A stretch of DNA of 64,000 bases from Candidatus Izemoplasma sp. (lineage in GTDB: Bacteria; Bacillota_I; Bacilli_A; Izemoplasmatales; Izemoplasmataceae), in assembly GCA_036172455.1 (NCBI GenBank), contig JAXKVY010000002.1, positions 186,001 to 250,000 of the forward strand, read 5' to 3'. The position numbers and the translations under genes were made by a program. Below the pieces are notes generated by a model, which did no database searches, had not been told where the DNA came from, and saw only the letters and a list, made by a program, of their open reading frames with translations. This document shows, one piece after another, positions 15,991-24,674 of this stretch; positions within the stretch are counted from its first letter, which is position 1, and every line of letters begins with the position of its first letter.

Positions 15991-17355
15991 TTATAAAGTG
16001 TTAATGATCAGCATTGTTGCTAAAGTGAAATAAACACTTAACGCAAGGATGTCGTTTATCACTGTAACAAATGGCCCACTTGCAACTGCTGGATCGATAT
16101 TGATGGCATTGATTAACATCGGTATAAAGGCACCTGCAAAGGTCGATACCGTTAAACTAATAACAATTGAGATTGAAACAACAAATGCAATATCAAATGC
16201 ATATACGTTATTAATCAACAGCAAGAAACTAAATGATACTAAAAATAAAACTAGGCCAATGATAATACCATTCAGTAGTCCTGTACCAATTTCACGTATA
16301 AGGTGATTTCTGATTAATGCCTTATTTGAAAAAGCATCATTATTTAATGCTCTTACGGTAACCGCAAGAGCTTGTGTTCCGGTGTTCCCTGCCATCCCTA
16401 AAATCATCGGCATAAAGAGTGCAATTGTTGGCACCTGATCTAAGGCTCCTTCAAACTGACTAATTATAGCAGAGGTAACAAACCCTAAAACACTTAATAC
16501 AATTAACCATGGTAGACGTTTTTTTGTACTTAGCCATACTGTTTCACTACTACTATCAATTTCGATATCACTAACCCCGGCAAACATTCCATAGTCTTCT
16601 TGTGCCTCTTCTTCGATAACATCGACGATATCGTCAATGGTAATGATTCCTAACATTCGGTTAAGTGAATCGACAACCGGCAAGTTTGTGAAATCGTAAT
16701 CTTTAAAGATACTGGCAACATCTTCTTGGTCATAATGGGTTTTCACACTGATGATTCGATCATTCATAATATCTTTTATCTGTTGGCCTTTTCTAGCTAA
16801 AATCATTTCTCTTAAAGAAAGTGTTCCAACCAAAGTATTTTTAGCATCAGTAATATATATCGTATTAATTGTTTCCGCTTCTACTGCTTGTTTCAATAGT
16901 TTTTTCATACCTGACTCTACACTATCTTTGACACTGATTTCAACATACGCTGTGGTCATGATTGCCCCAGCGGTATCTTCTTCATACCGAAGCAGTTGTT
17001 TTATCGTTGATCGATGCTCTTCGTCCATTAAACGGAGATATCCTGTTTGTTCTCCAGGCTCCATCATTTCAATAACATCAACCGCATCATCAATATCCAG
17101 TTCTTGAATAATATTTACAATTAATCGTGGAGGCATTTCTGTAAATAAATCTAAAATGTATTCTTCTTCTAAGAATGAAAAAATAAGTGCAAGTTCTTCA
17201 GCATTTAATTGTTCATACACGTTATCTCGCGCAGATTCTTCTAATGATAATATAGCCTGCGCCAAGTCATAGGGATGATATTCAAAAAGTGTTTCTGTAT
17301 CGATGGTTTCAGCCATATATAATTCATGTATTTTCATTTCTACTGTATTGTCCAT
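15991..17355 (-). CDS. mgtE: Magnesium transporter MgtE
   Basis: A 454-residue protein with the full MgtE layout: an N-terminal helical MgtE_N domain (to about residue 130), two CBS domains (about 135-255, including VVDSLNRMLGIITIDDIVDVI), the linking helix, and five membrane segments in the C-terminal third with the signature MPMILGMAGNTGTQALAVTVRAL. The Asp of the pore (NAINIDPAVASGPF) is present. It is a gated Mg2+ channel of the cytoplasmic membrane that closes when cytosolic Mg2+ fills the N and CBS domains. No riboswitch is seen in the 145 bases upstream. Confidence 0.95.
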   Translation of the reverse strand: MDNTVEMKIHELYMAETIDTETLFEYHPYDLAQAILSLEESARDNVYEQLNAEELALIFSFLEEEYILDLFTEMPPRLIVNIIQELDIDDAVDVIEMMEPGEQTGYLRLMDEEHRSTIKQLLRYEEDTAGAIMTTAYVEISVKDSVESGMKKLLKQAVEAETINTIYITDAKNTLVGTLSLREMILARKGQQIKDIMNDRIISVKTHYDQEDVASIFKDYDFTNLPVVDSLNRMLGIITIDDIVDVIEEEAQEDYGMFAGVSDIEIDSSSETVWLSTKKRLPWLIVLSVLGFVTSAIISQFEGALDQVPTIALFMPMILGMAGNTGTQALAVTVRALNNDAFSNKALIRNHLIREIGTGLLNGIIIGLVLFLVSFSFLLLINNVYAFDIAFVVSISIVISLTVSTFAGAFIPMLINAINIDPAVASGPFVTVINDILALSVYFTLATMLIINTL

Positions 17356-17453
17356 AATTGCCCTCCAATCTAATTATATTGTATCACACCTCTTTTTAGA
17401 ATACCAAGCAAGACGATTATTAATGTAACAAAATTCTGATTTTCATTCTTTCA

Positions 17454-17482
17454 TTGAAAAATTTTCATTGCTCGATTATAAT
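17454..17482 (+). promoter_or_regulatory. Promoter of the ppa-OsmC unit
   Basis: TTGAAA, 17-base spacer, TATAAT. Confidence 0.75.
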
Positions 17483-17500
17483 TAGTATAGAGAGTAGGTA

Positions 17501-18001
17501 ATGAATATGGAAAAAGTATATGAAGCAATTATTGAAATTCCCATGGGAACAAAGAATAAGTATGAAATCGATAAAGAACGTAATCGGATTAAACTCGATC
17601 GCGTTTTATATTCACCAATGACATATCCTGCAGAATACGGATACATAGAAAATACATTGGCTGAAGATAACGATCCGTTAGATATATTGGTCATTTCAAG
17701 CAGTAAAACATTCCCTGGATGTATTGTCGATGCAAGAGTTGTTGGATATCTCAATATGATTGATAATGGTGAGCCTGATCAAAAGATTATTGCAGTAATG
17801 AATAAGGATCCACGCTTTTCACATATCAATGAAATTAATGATATCCAAGAACATACATTAAGGGAAATCAAACACTTCTTCAAAACCTATAAAGACTTAC
17901 AACAAAATAAAATCGTTGAAGTGAAAGAATTCCATGATAAAATTGATGCATTAGAGTTGATACAAGAGTGTAAAAAACGCTATATTGGAGTTAAAGAATA
18001 G
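17501..18001 (+). CDS. ppa: Inorganic pyrophosphatase (class A)
   Basis: A 166-residue soluble enzyme that hydrolyses pyrophosphate and so drives biosynthesis forward. Family I signatures are present: IEIPMGTKNKYEID near the N-terminus, YPAEYGYIENTLAEDNDPLD with the metal-binding Asp residues (D-N-D-P-L-D), and VMNKDPRF. A second ATG two codons in (17507) is nearer to the ideal distance from TAGGT and may be the true start. The OsmC gene follows 17 bases after the stop on the same strand. Confidence 0.94.
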   Translation: MNMEKVYEAIIEIPMGTKNKYEIDKERNRIKLDRVLYSPMTYPAEYGYIENTLAEDNDPLDILVISSSKTFPGCIVDARVVGYLNMIDNGEPDQKIIAVMNKDPRFSHINEINDIQEHTLREIKHFFKTYKDLQQNKIVEVKEFHDKIDALELIQECKKRYIGVKE

Positions 18002-18018
18002 TAAAGGAGAAATTTATT

Positions 18019-18414
18019 ATGGCTAACAAAGTTAATGTAACGTTTTTAGAATCAACTGAAGGTGTCGCGAAAACTGAGCACTTTCATACTGACATCAGTT
18101 TTACAGGTAAGGCATTTGCCCCTTATGAGTTATTGTTAAGTGGGTTTGCATCTTGTTTGCATGCGACTTTCATGGGTATTGCAAAGAAGATGAAAGTTGA
18201 TTATGAGTCTGTGAATTATGATGTCACTGGTGAAAAACGCGAAAAAGTCCCAACGTTTCTAAAACATGTATTAGTAAAAGTAACGGTTACTGGGGTAGAA
18301 GAAAACCAACAAAATAAATTCAAGAAAGCAATGGAAACTGCAGAACGGTATTGTAGCATTTCAGCAATGATAGCAAAAGTCGCTGAATTAGAATTTGAGT
18401 TTAAATTTGAATAA
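18019..18414 (+). CDS. OsmC-family peroxide-reducing protein
   Basis: A 131-residue protein of the OsmC/Ohr fold. It carries the two Cys expected for thiol-dependent hydroperoxide reduction: one in the helix LLLSGFASCLHATFMG and one in TAERYCSISAMIAK. GGAGAA lies before the ATG. It probably shares the transcript of ppa. OsmC relatives detoxify organic hydroperoxides; the OsmC/YhfA branch is more likely than Ohr, but the subfamily is not certain. A short, weak hairpin with a T-run (18414-18436) follows. Confidence 0.88.
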   Translation: MANKVNVTFLESTEGVAKTEHFHTDISFTGKAFAPYELLLSGFASCLHATFMGIAKKMKVDYESVNYDVTGEKREKVPTFLKHVLVKVTVTGVEENQQNKFKKAMETAERYCSISAMIAKVAELEFEFKFE

Positions 18415-18739
18415 GAGGTAAATGTCTCTTTTTTTATGCATATAAAAACTGCCCCATTTTTTATATTTTTCTATATCAATATTTTTGAGTGCCAGTTCAC
18501 TCGTTGCATCATTTTTACTCCAACTAATTCAATGTTATCTGTCAACTTCAAGATCTCAAATGTCTGTCTTTAAAAACAATCTTATCAATATAAATATGTA
18601 ATTGTCATTGAATTCTTTTGTTCTACTATTTCTAATTATTTTATCAATGATCATTCACATTTTAGTGAATCGCTTTATTTAGAACACTCTATTATAATTT
18701 TACACAAAAACGGTATATTTTTTATAAAATAAGGAAGTA

Positions 18740-18768
18740 TTGTATTTGTTACAATATTATGATATAAT
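18740..18768 (+). promoter_or_regulatory. Promoter of the peroxiredoxin gene
   Basis: TTGTAT, 17-base spacer, TATAAT. It predicts an unusually long leader of about 160 bases. Confidence 0.7.
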
Positions 18769-18790
18769 AAAATTGTAATGGTTACAATAT
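18748..18790. promoter_or_regulatory. Candidate operator with palindrome and direct repeats
   Basis: ATTGTAA-TGG-TTACAAT (18772-18788) is a perfect 7-3-7 palindrome right after the -10. GTTACAATAT occurs twice, at 18748-18757 and 18781-18790, 33 bases (about three turns) apart. Confidence 0.6.
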
Positions 18791-18865
18791 CTAGTATTTT
18801 ATAAAATTTATGACACCCAACTGTTGAAACCGTGGTTAATAATGATAATTTGAATGGACTCTTAA

Positions 18866-18879
18866 TTCATTATAATGAA
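18866..18879. promoter_or_regulatory. Perfect 14-bp palindrome in the peroxiredoxin leader
   Basis: TTCATTATAATGAA contains the ATTATAAT core seen in PerR boxes, but it is not a full PerR consensus. Confidence 0.4.
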
Positions 18880-18936
18880 CAAATAAAAAGATCTATGTCG
18901 AAGTTATCAAATATATAATATAAAGGAGAGCAAGAT

Positions 18937-19647
18937 ATGTCAGAAGAAGAAAACAAAGTTGTTAATGAACCATCTAAAGTAACTAGAATGCCACTAATTG
19001 GTGATGATGCACCAGCATTTAAGGCAACCACAACGCAAGGGGAGATTAACTTCCCAGAAGATTATGAAGGAAAATGGGTGATTTTATTTTCACATCCTGC
19101 TGATTTTACTCCAGTATGTACTTCTGAATTTATTACATTCGCAACAATGATTGATGATTTCAAAGAATTGAATACAGAATTGATTGGACTTAGTGTGGAT
19201 AGTTTGTACGCACACATTGCGTGGCTAAGAACCATTCAAGAAAAAATTGATTGGAATGGACATAGTGGTGTGGAAGTAACATTCCCATTAATCGAAGACA
19301 TTAGTATGAATGTAGCAAGTAAATTTGGCATGATTCAACCTAATCAATCATCAACACAGGCTGTAAGAGCTGTATTTGTAATTGATCCAGAGGCAAAAAT
19401 TAGAACGATTCTTTACTACCCATTATCAACAGGTCGTAACTTTGATGAAATTAAGCGTATTGTTCAAGCATTGCAATTTGCAGATAAACATGGTGCGGCG
19501 ACTCCTGCGGATTGGCGTCCGGGAGATGACTATATCGTGCCACCTGCAGGATCTTGTGGTAAAGCGAAAGAACGTATGGAAGGTGTAGATGCTGATTATT
19601 GTTTAGATTGGTTTATGTGCTTTAAAAAAGGTGAAAAAACAAAATAA
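18937..19647 (+). CDS. Peroxiredoxin (AhpC/TSA, Prx6-like with C-terminal Cys)
   Basis: A 236-residue thiol peroxidase. The peroxidatic Cys stands in HPADFTPVCTSEF at about residue 66, with the conserved Thr and, later, the Arg of the family. It has the long C-terminal arm of the Prx6/archaeal type and three extra Cys there (GSCGKAKER and DADYCLDWFMCF), so an intramolecular or decameric 2-Cys cycle is likely. No AhpF partner is adjacent. GGAGAG precedes the ATG. It has its own promoter, operator-like repeats and terminator. Confidence 0.92.
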   Translation: MSEEENKVVNEPSKVTRMPLIGDDAPAFKATTTQGEINFPEDYEGKWVILFSHPADFTPVCTSEFITFATMIDDFKELNTELIGLSVDSLYAHIAWLRTIQEKIDWNGHSGVEVTFPLIEDISMNVASKFGMIQPNQSSTQAVRAVFVIDPEAKIRTILYYPLSTGRNFDEIKRIVQALQFADKHGAATPADWRPGDDYIVPPAGSCGKAKERMEGVDADYCLDWFMCFKKGEKTK

Positions 19648-19658
19648 AGTTACAAATA

Positions 19659-19702
19659 AAAAATACCCCAACAGTTAGTTAAAATGTTGATGGTATTTTT
19701 TT
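19659..19702 (+). terminator. Terminator of the peroxiredoxin gene
   Basis: Stem AAATACC-c-CAACA / TGTTG-at-GGTATTT followed by seven T. Confidence 0.75.
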
Positions 19703-20025
19703 ATGTCTTATTTAGATTTTAAAAAGGTGCCATTCCAAGATGATATAATTGTCAACTGATATTTATCTGATACCAATAATGGCTGTCCATATGACTTAAG
19801 AATATTTAAATATATAAGCTTTTGTATCTCTCGTTTTTCTTACATAAAACAATTCTAAAAAAGTAAAAACAGAGTAAAATAATGAACTATATCCTATCCA
19901 AAAGTGAATCCTAATGAATTTCTCTCACATATGAAAATTAGATGACATGCTCTTGTTTTATTTTTAATAAACTAAAGTTTTAAAGGATTATTTGAAATTG
20001 ATACAAAGAATTTGAATCAGAATTA
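19703..20025. other. AT-rich interval without recognisable genes
   Basis: No open frame, hairpin or repeat I can support between the peroxiredoxin terminator and the end of the EAL gene. No clear terminator is seen for the EAL gene. Confidence 0.5.
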
Positions 20026-21969
20026 CTATATCATCTTTGTCGGTCTATGATGCAAATATCCCTGTTGAAGAGATACTCCTAATTCATAAAAAAGTTCTGA
20101 GTCTCGAATAGTCTCAATTTTTTCAATTATAACAGTTTTATCTTTGCTTAAAGTTTCTTCAATAATCGGTTTTAAGATATCTAACGTCAACTCATCATGT
20201 ACTTTATCGACAAATATTCCATCTAACTTTAAAATATCAAAAGGTACATCTTGAAGTAAACTAATTGAAGTGTATATGGAACCAAAATCATCTATTGCAA
20301 TAGAAAAATATTTATGAATTCTTTTTATTATTTTAATTATGTCTACATCTTCAATAAAAACTTTTTCGCTTATCTCAATAACAATATCTTCTCTTTTAAT
20401 CTCATTCTCTTCTAATAAATTTAAAATAAATTGAACAATACTTTTATCTTTAAGCGCATGAGTCGACAAATTTAAGGCCAATTTGATTGGGTTGGTAATT
20501 GTTTCTCTTACTAGTTTATAATTTTCTATTGATTTTTTAATAATAAGTTTATCAAGCTTATCCATAAAATTAAACTTATCGGCAATATCAAAAAAGACTT
20601 TTGGATGAACAAAACCTAATTCTAAGTCGTCCCACCTTGACAATGCCTCAATATATTTAAACTGTTGCTGATTTATATCGAATATTTTTTGAAAATATAT
20701 GTCAATTTTACATTCTATAATTGCTTGGTGTAATTTATTTTTTAATTTATGGTTTTCTAACATTTGTTGATATTGCTCTTTAGAAATCTGTATTATTTCA
20801 TTTATTTCATTTATCTCAGCAAAATAACTACTTTCTTTTGCAACTTTCATAGCTGTTTCATAATCTGAATGTTCATCAACTATACCATATCCAATAGTTA
20901 AGCTAAGTCCAAGGGTATTCTCAGTCTCTGTTTTATTCTTGAAATCTGCTAAACGTTTAAAATAGTGTTCATAATTGTCCAATTTATTAAAAATCAACAC
21001 AAATGATCTTTCGTTATTTAAATAGATATCGCCTTTCTTAGTCGTTATTTGTTTTAAATTTTTTATAATGTTTTCTTTTTCTTTAATGATGCTTTTTTGT
21101 TTGTTAAATACTTTGACTTGTTCATAGTTGGATATAGATACAAAGAATATAATACCTTGAGATTGTTTATTCTTCGCTAAATCAAACATTTCAATGCGAG
21201 GTAAACCGGTATGTTTGTCATATAAATTTTTGTTCTTCAATTGATTGATTCTCATATCGAGCTCCGTGATGTTAATTATAGTAAGAAGTATGAGATCTTT
21301 TTCTAACCTTTTTAAAATCATTTGATGTGAAGTATGATTTAATACATTTTTTACGTAAAAGCTGTGTTTGGTTTTGTTTTTTTTAAGAATTTTATTTTTC
21401 ATTAATTTTAATATTCTTTTATGGTCTTGGTGACCTAACTGGGATCCTTTTTTGTTTCTCAAACTCATATCATCTTTATCAAAAAATAAGCGAGCCTCCT
21501 CATTCGCATATGAGAATTCATAATCATATAATATATTATCTTTACTATAATTCATTTTCAAAATTGCAAGACCAAAAGGTATTTTTTGCAAGAGATTTAT
21601 AGCATGTAAAAGTCTTTCTTTCTCTAATAGAAAAAAACCAATAAGCATCGTAATACGGTCTTGCGATATTACATTATTAATATAGAAGGAATATTTTTTA
21701 AAATTTTTATGTTTAAAATTTATTGGTTTTACTATATTCTTGTTTTGGTAATTTATGATAATATCAGTAATTTTCTCTTCGTTTTCAAGTACGTCATCAT
21801 TAAAAACATCAATATCGAATGATAGAACATTTTGAACTGTTTTGTTATTATTTTGGTATTGATCTGAAAAAATAATCTTTACTATTCCATTAATATCATC
21901 TATTTCAATAATTGATTGTTCGTTTGTAATCGTTTTCTTTAATTGATTAATTCCACGATTGTTTTTCAT
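20026..21969 (-). CDS. PAS-GGDEF(degenerate)-EAL protein, probable cyclic-di-GMP phosphodiesterase
   Basis: A 647-residue soluble protein. Order: N-terminal region of unknown fold, PAS-like segment (about 145-235), degenerate GGDEF domain (about 240-395) whose active-site signature is replaced by NNERSF, and an EAL domain (about 405-645). The EAL catalytic set looks intact: EAL in IEALSRW, Asn in LALNLSTHA, Glu in VIEISEKVF, DDFG in IAIDDFGS, Lys in ILKLDGIFVD, the Glu of IEKIET, and Gln in LQQGYL. It should hydrolyse c-di-GMP to pGpG. GGAGG precedes the ATG. Composition is richer in AT than its neighbours, hinting at transfer or relaxed selection. No synthase is in the window. Confidence 0.85.
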   Translation of the reverse strand: MKNNRGINQLKKTITNEQSIIEIDDINGIVKIIFSDQYQNNNKTVQNVLSFDIDVFNDDVLENEEKITDIIINYQNKNIVKPINFKHKNFKKYSFYINNVISQDRITMLIGFFLLEKERLLHAINLLQKIPFGLAILKMNYSKDNILYDYEFSYANEEARLFFDKDDMSLRNKKGSQLGHQDHKRILKLMKNKILKKNKTKHSFYVKNVLNHTSHQMILKRLEKDLILLTIINITELDMRINQLKNKNLYDKHTGLPRIEMFDLAKNKQSQGIIFFVSISNYEQVKVFNKQKSIIKEKENIIKNLKQITTKKGDIYLNNERSFVLIFNKLDNYEHYFKRLADFKNKTETENTLGLSLTIGYGIVDEHSDYETAMKVAKESSYFAEINEINEIIQISKEQYQQMLENHKLKNKLHQAIIECKIDIYFQKIFDINQQQFKYIEALSRWDDLELGFVHPKVFFDIADKFNFMDKLDKLIIKKSIENYKLVRETITNPIKLALNLSTHALKDKSIVQFILNLLEENEIKREDIVIEISEKVFIEDVDIIKIIKRIHKYFSIAIDDFGSIYTSISLLQDVPFDILKLDGIFVDKVHDELTLDILKPIIEETLSKDKTVIIEKIETIRDSELFYELGVSLQQGYLHHRPTKMI

Positions 21970-22392
21970 AATTTCCTCCTACAATAACTCTATGGTACTA
22001 CCGAAGAATTATCGCAAATGAAATTCAAATTTATTTCTTAAGTTACCATTAATATCATTCTAAAAATATGGTCACAATATACATACGCATACATAACTTT
22101 TTTTCTTGTCATCAACCAACTTTTGTTTATAAAATTATTATTTAATATATATAAATTATATTATGACATCATTTTCATGTCAAGAAAACGGACTCACTAA
22201 ACTACAACTTAATTTTATTATCTACATCATATTAGTAATGCTTTCACCTAACAACTTCCAGATACGTTTATCCTAATCAAATAGATGTTTTGTGAATTGA
22301 TGTGTAGAAATCTCACATAAAGTCTGCAAATCAAATAAAATCAGAAGCTTGTTTGTTTTTTTCTAGTTTTAAATTATTCTGTTTGTTTTTGA

Positions 22393-22500
22393 CTAATCAA
22401 AGTGTTCAGATAGTTCTTTGTACATGTTGTTATATTTTTCTATATTTGTACTGGTTTTAGAGTTTTCTCTGAAAAATTTGTTGTATGAGTTGTAACCTGC
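22393..22500 (-). pseudogene. Possible fragment of an AraC-type HTH protein
   Basis: A stop-to-stop frame of 35 codons reads AGYNSYNKFFRENSKTS..., which resembles the end of the second helix-turn-helix of AraC regulators (GFxSxxxFxRxFKK). It has no start and no upstream domain, so at most it is a relic. The resemblance rests on about a dozen residues. Confidence 0.3.
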
Positions 22501-22715
22501 TTATTTTTAATTTTTTTAATCATACTTAAATATTCTTACTGAATATGTCTTGTCCGTATCGTGTTTATCTCGATTTCAGGTGCTGTCAACCCGTGTTGCT
22601 TTTTCCAAATGACTTGTGTTTATTTTTTTGACTAACTTAGATCTAGATTTGTTGTATGATTTCTTGACAAACAATAACTCAATCATTCATATATATAACT
22701 GCACAAGAAAAGAAA

Positions 22716-22736
22716 AACTCCCGAGTGAACGAGAGT
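22716..22736 (-). terminator. Possible terminator of the frameshifted membrane gene
   Basis: Minus-strand hairpin AACTC / GAGTT with inner CG pairs, followed by TTTTTCTTTTC. Confidence 0.4.
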
Positions 22737-22776
22737 TAAATTTTAAATTACTTTCTTTGATGAAGAAGTACCCGCA

Positions 22777-23178
22777 TCAAGATTTACCAACAATAACAAT
22801 TGTTGATATTATATAAGTTGGAAAGAACACTATAAACACAAAGAATATCATATCACTATCCAATAAATATCTTATGATTTCATTAGTTGAATCAACACCA
22901 AATTTTCCAAGTATAAAATAAGCTACTAACATCAATGTACTTGTTATTTCTAAATAAATCAACATGGATTTATTATTATAAATTTATTAAACATTAAAAC
23001 AAATATAATTGTTGATCCAACCAAAATAATTAACATGCATGGTTTGAATCCTATCATACCCATAGCCATAAAAACCCCAAATAACAAAACACTTGAAACA
23101 ATTGTCAATATCTTCATCTGCACTGCTATGATTTTCAAGGACACATAGGTACCACCCTAGATATAAAAATAGTGGCAT
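22777..23178 (-). pseudogene. Small multi-span membrane protein broken by two frameshifts
   Basis: A good start exists: ATG 23178 with GGGAGG upstream and an extended -10 (TGG-TATAAT) before it, giving MPLFLYLGWYLCVL. The hydrophobic continuation moves to the second frame from about 23140 (LTIVSSVLLFGVFMAMGMIG, then CMLIILVGSTIIFVLMF) and to a third frame at about 22965 (STLMLVAYFILG, then MIFFVFIVFFPTYIIST). Joined, these would make a protein of about 130 residues with four membrane segments. The second junction overlaps as ATGTTGA, so translational coupling of two tiny proteins is a weaker alternative. I do not recognise the family. Confidence 0.5.
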
Positions 23179-23384
23179 GCAACTTTCCTCCCAAATATTA
23201 TACCATCTGATCAACTATATTTAAATACAATATTAGCCTGATATACTGGTTAAATGGCTTGATTACTGTAATCGTGTAGTGTATTTGTAAATTTAGCAAA
23301 AATTGTATCAAAATAGGGTGTTCCATACCTACTACCTATACTATTTTAGTACAATGTGAAAATCAAGAGATGGCTAAATAAAAG

Positions 23385-23420
23385 CAAAAAAAAGGTTTGA
23401 TACAGAATGTATCAGACCTA
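23385..23420 (-). terminator. Terminator of the tRNA-Gly pair
   Basis: Stem around AGGTTTGATAC / GTATCAGACCT, with eight T on the minus strand. Confidence 0.85.
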
Positions 23421-23431
23421 TTCTACTCTTA

Positions 23432-23505
23432 TGGAGCGGGTGATGGGAATCGAACCCACACAGTCAGCTTGGAAGGCTGAGGTTCTACCATTAAACTACA
23501 CCCGC
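23432..23505 (-). tRNA. tRNA-Gly (TCC), second of a tandem pair
   Basis: A 74-base tRNA with encoded CCA. The acceptor GCGGGTG pairs with the 3' end CACCCGC-T, the anticodon loop is CTTCCAA, and the T-arm is GGGTTCGATTCCC. Identical in sequence to the copy at 23533-23606. Confidence 0.95.
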
Positions 23506-23532
23506 AAAGGGATTTATCCTTCTGACAAAATT

Positions 23533-23606
23533 TGGAGCGGGTGATGGGAATCGAACCCACACAGTCAGCTTGGAAGGCTGAGGTTCTACCATTAAACTAC
23601 ACCCGC
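23533..23606 (-). tRNA. tRNA-Gly (TCC), first of a tandem pair
   Basis: Same 74-base sequence as the downstream copy, separated from it by 27 bases. The immediate flanks (CTGACAAAATTT at 23522-23533 and AAATTTGTCAG at 23607-23617) are inverted repeats that would extend a stem around the tRNA in the precursor. Confidence 0.95.
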
Positions 23607-23624
23607 AAATTTGTCAGCATTAGT

Positions 23625-23653
23625 ATATTATCATAAATGCAAAAACAAGTCAA
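23625..23653 (-). promoter_or_regulatory. Promoter of the tRNA-Gly pair
   Basis: On the minus strand TTGACT, 17-base spacer, TAATAT. Confidence 0.75.
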
Positions 23654-23670
23654 TATGAATGACTGAAAAT

Positions 23671-24600
23671 TTATATTTTTTTTATTGCACGAAGTTTCGC
23701 ACTATGCGCACGGTTGTTATGTTCTAACTCTTCTTTGCTTGGACGAATCACTTTCTTTGTGACAAGTTTAAAATCAATATCTTCTTTGATCTCATGAGGT
23801 AATAATGGGACGTCTTTTGGAATGTCTGAGGTGACTTTTTCTTTCATTAAAGATTTCGCAATCCGGTCTTCTAATGAATGGAATGAGATAACAACAATAC
23901 GTCCACCTGTATTGAGTAGATCAAAGGCTTGTGTTAATGATTTTTCAAACACTTGAAGTTCATCATTCACAGCTATCCGTAAGGCTTGAAAGGTCTTTTT
24001 CGCTGGATGGCCTTTTTTCTTTAATACTTTTTGGGGTAAGGCATCTTTAATCACATCGACAAGCTCAAAGGTTGTTTCAATTGATGCGTCTTTCCGTCTG
24101 GCTTCAATTTTACGCGCAATTTGCTTGGCAAACGATTCATCGGCGTAGCGATACAAAATCTTTACTAACTCATGATAATCATATGTATTCACAATCTCTT
24201 TAGCTGTTAAAGATTGGCGTGTATCCATTCGCATATCAAGTTCGGCATCATAATTATAACTAAACCCACGTTCAGGATCATCAAAATGAAATGAAGATAC
24301 TCCGAGGTCATATAATATGCCATCAACCTTCTCGATACCAAGATTATTTAACGCATCTTTGATGTATACAAAGTTCTTTCTGATAATAGTATAATTCTTA
24401 TTTAGTGTATCAAGTTTTTTAGAAGCTTTTTCAACCGCAAAGTCATCTTGATCAAAGGCATATAAATGTCCCGTATCAAGGCGTTTTAATATCTCATAAC
24501 TATGGCCTCCACCACCAAGTGTACAATCGACATAGATACCATCTGATTTAATATCAAGATAACTTATTGCTTCATCTAATAATACAGATATATGTTTCAT
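23671..24600 (-). CDS. rsmH: 16S rRNA (cytosine-1402-N4)-methyltransferase
   Basis: A 309-residue SAM-dependent methyltransferase that acts on C1402 of 16S rRNA in the decoding centre. The N-terminal HISVLLDEAISYL and SAM motif DCTLGGGGHS are clear, followed by LYDLGVSSFHFDDPERGFSY, and the C-terminal ISFHSLEDRIAK is a family signature. In most bacteria rsmH sits in the cell-wall/division cluster with ftsL, pbp and mra genes. Here it follows rpmF behind a terminator and none of those genes is near. Confidence 0.96.
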   Translation of the reverse strand: MKHISVLLDEAISYLDIKSDGIYVDCTLGGGGHSYEILKRLDTGHLYAFDQDDFAVEKASKKLDTLNKNYTIIRKNFVYIKDALNNLGIEKVDGILYDLGVSSFHFDDPERGFSYNYDAELDMRMDTRQSLTAKEIVNTYDYHELVKILYRYADESFAKQIARKIEARRKDASIETTFELVDVIKDALPQKVLKKKGHPAKKTFQALRIAVNDELQVFEKSLTQAFDLLNTGGRIVVISFHSLEDRIAKSLMKEKVTSDIPKDVPLLPHEIKEDIDFKLVTKKVIRPSKEELEHNNRAHSAKLRAIKKI

Positions 24601-24648
24601 TTTACCATCTCCAACAGTAAATATATAATATCATAATTTCCCAAAAGA

Positions 24649-24670
24649 AAAAACGCTTAATAGCGTTTTT
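24649..24670 (-). terminator. Terminator of rpmF
   Basis: Stem AAAAACGCT / AGCGTTTTT. Confidence 0.8.
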
Positions 24671-24674
24671 CTTT

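Larger units (their letters stand above)
18415..18936. other. Gene-free AT-rich interval holding the peroxiredoxin control region
   Basis: I see no coding sequence in these 522 bases. The first part (18440-18720) shows no recognisable feature. The last 200 bases hold the promoter, the operator palindrome at 18772-18788, and a roughly 160-base leader before the peroxiredoxin gene. Confidence 0.6.
21970..23384. other. Gene-poor AT-rich interval with gene remnants
   Basis: This 1.4 kb holds no intact gene that I can support. It contains a short AraC-like fragment (22393-22500), a hairpin (22716-22736) and a frameshifted membrane-protein gene (22777-23178). The rest, notably 21990-22390 and 23215-23384, shows nothing recognisable. 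Confidence 0.6.

Noticed and set aside
16049-17107. Plus-strand open frames opposite mgtE
   Set aside because: They are mirror frames of a well-supported gene with no ribosome sites.
20026-21969. Calling the EAL protein a bifunctional cyclase/phosphodiesterase
   Set aside because: The GGDEF active site is replaced by NNERSF, so cyclase activity is not expected.
22616-22816. 66-codon plus-strand open frame in the gene-poor region
   Set aside because: It covers the hairpin at 22716-22736, overlaps the end of the membrane-gene remnant, has no ribosome site, and its product resembles nothing I know.
23432-23606. Tandem identical tRNA-Gly genes as attachment sites of an integrated element
   Set aside because: No integrase, no element ends and no phage or plasmid genes next to them; tandem duplication is enough.
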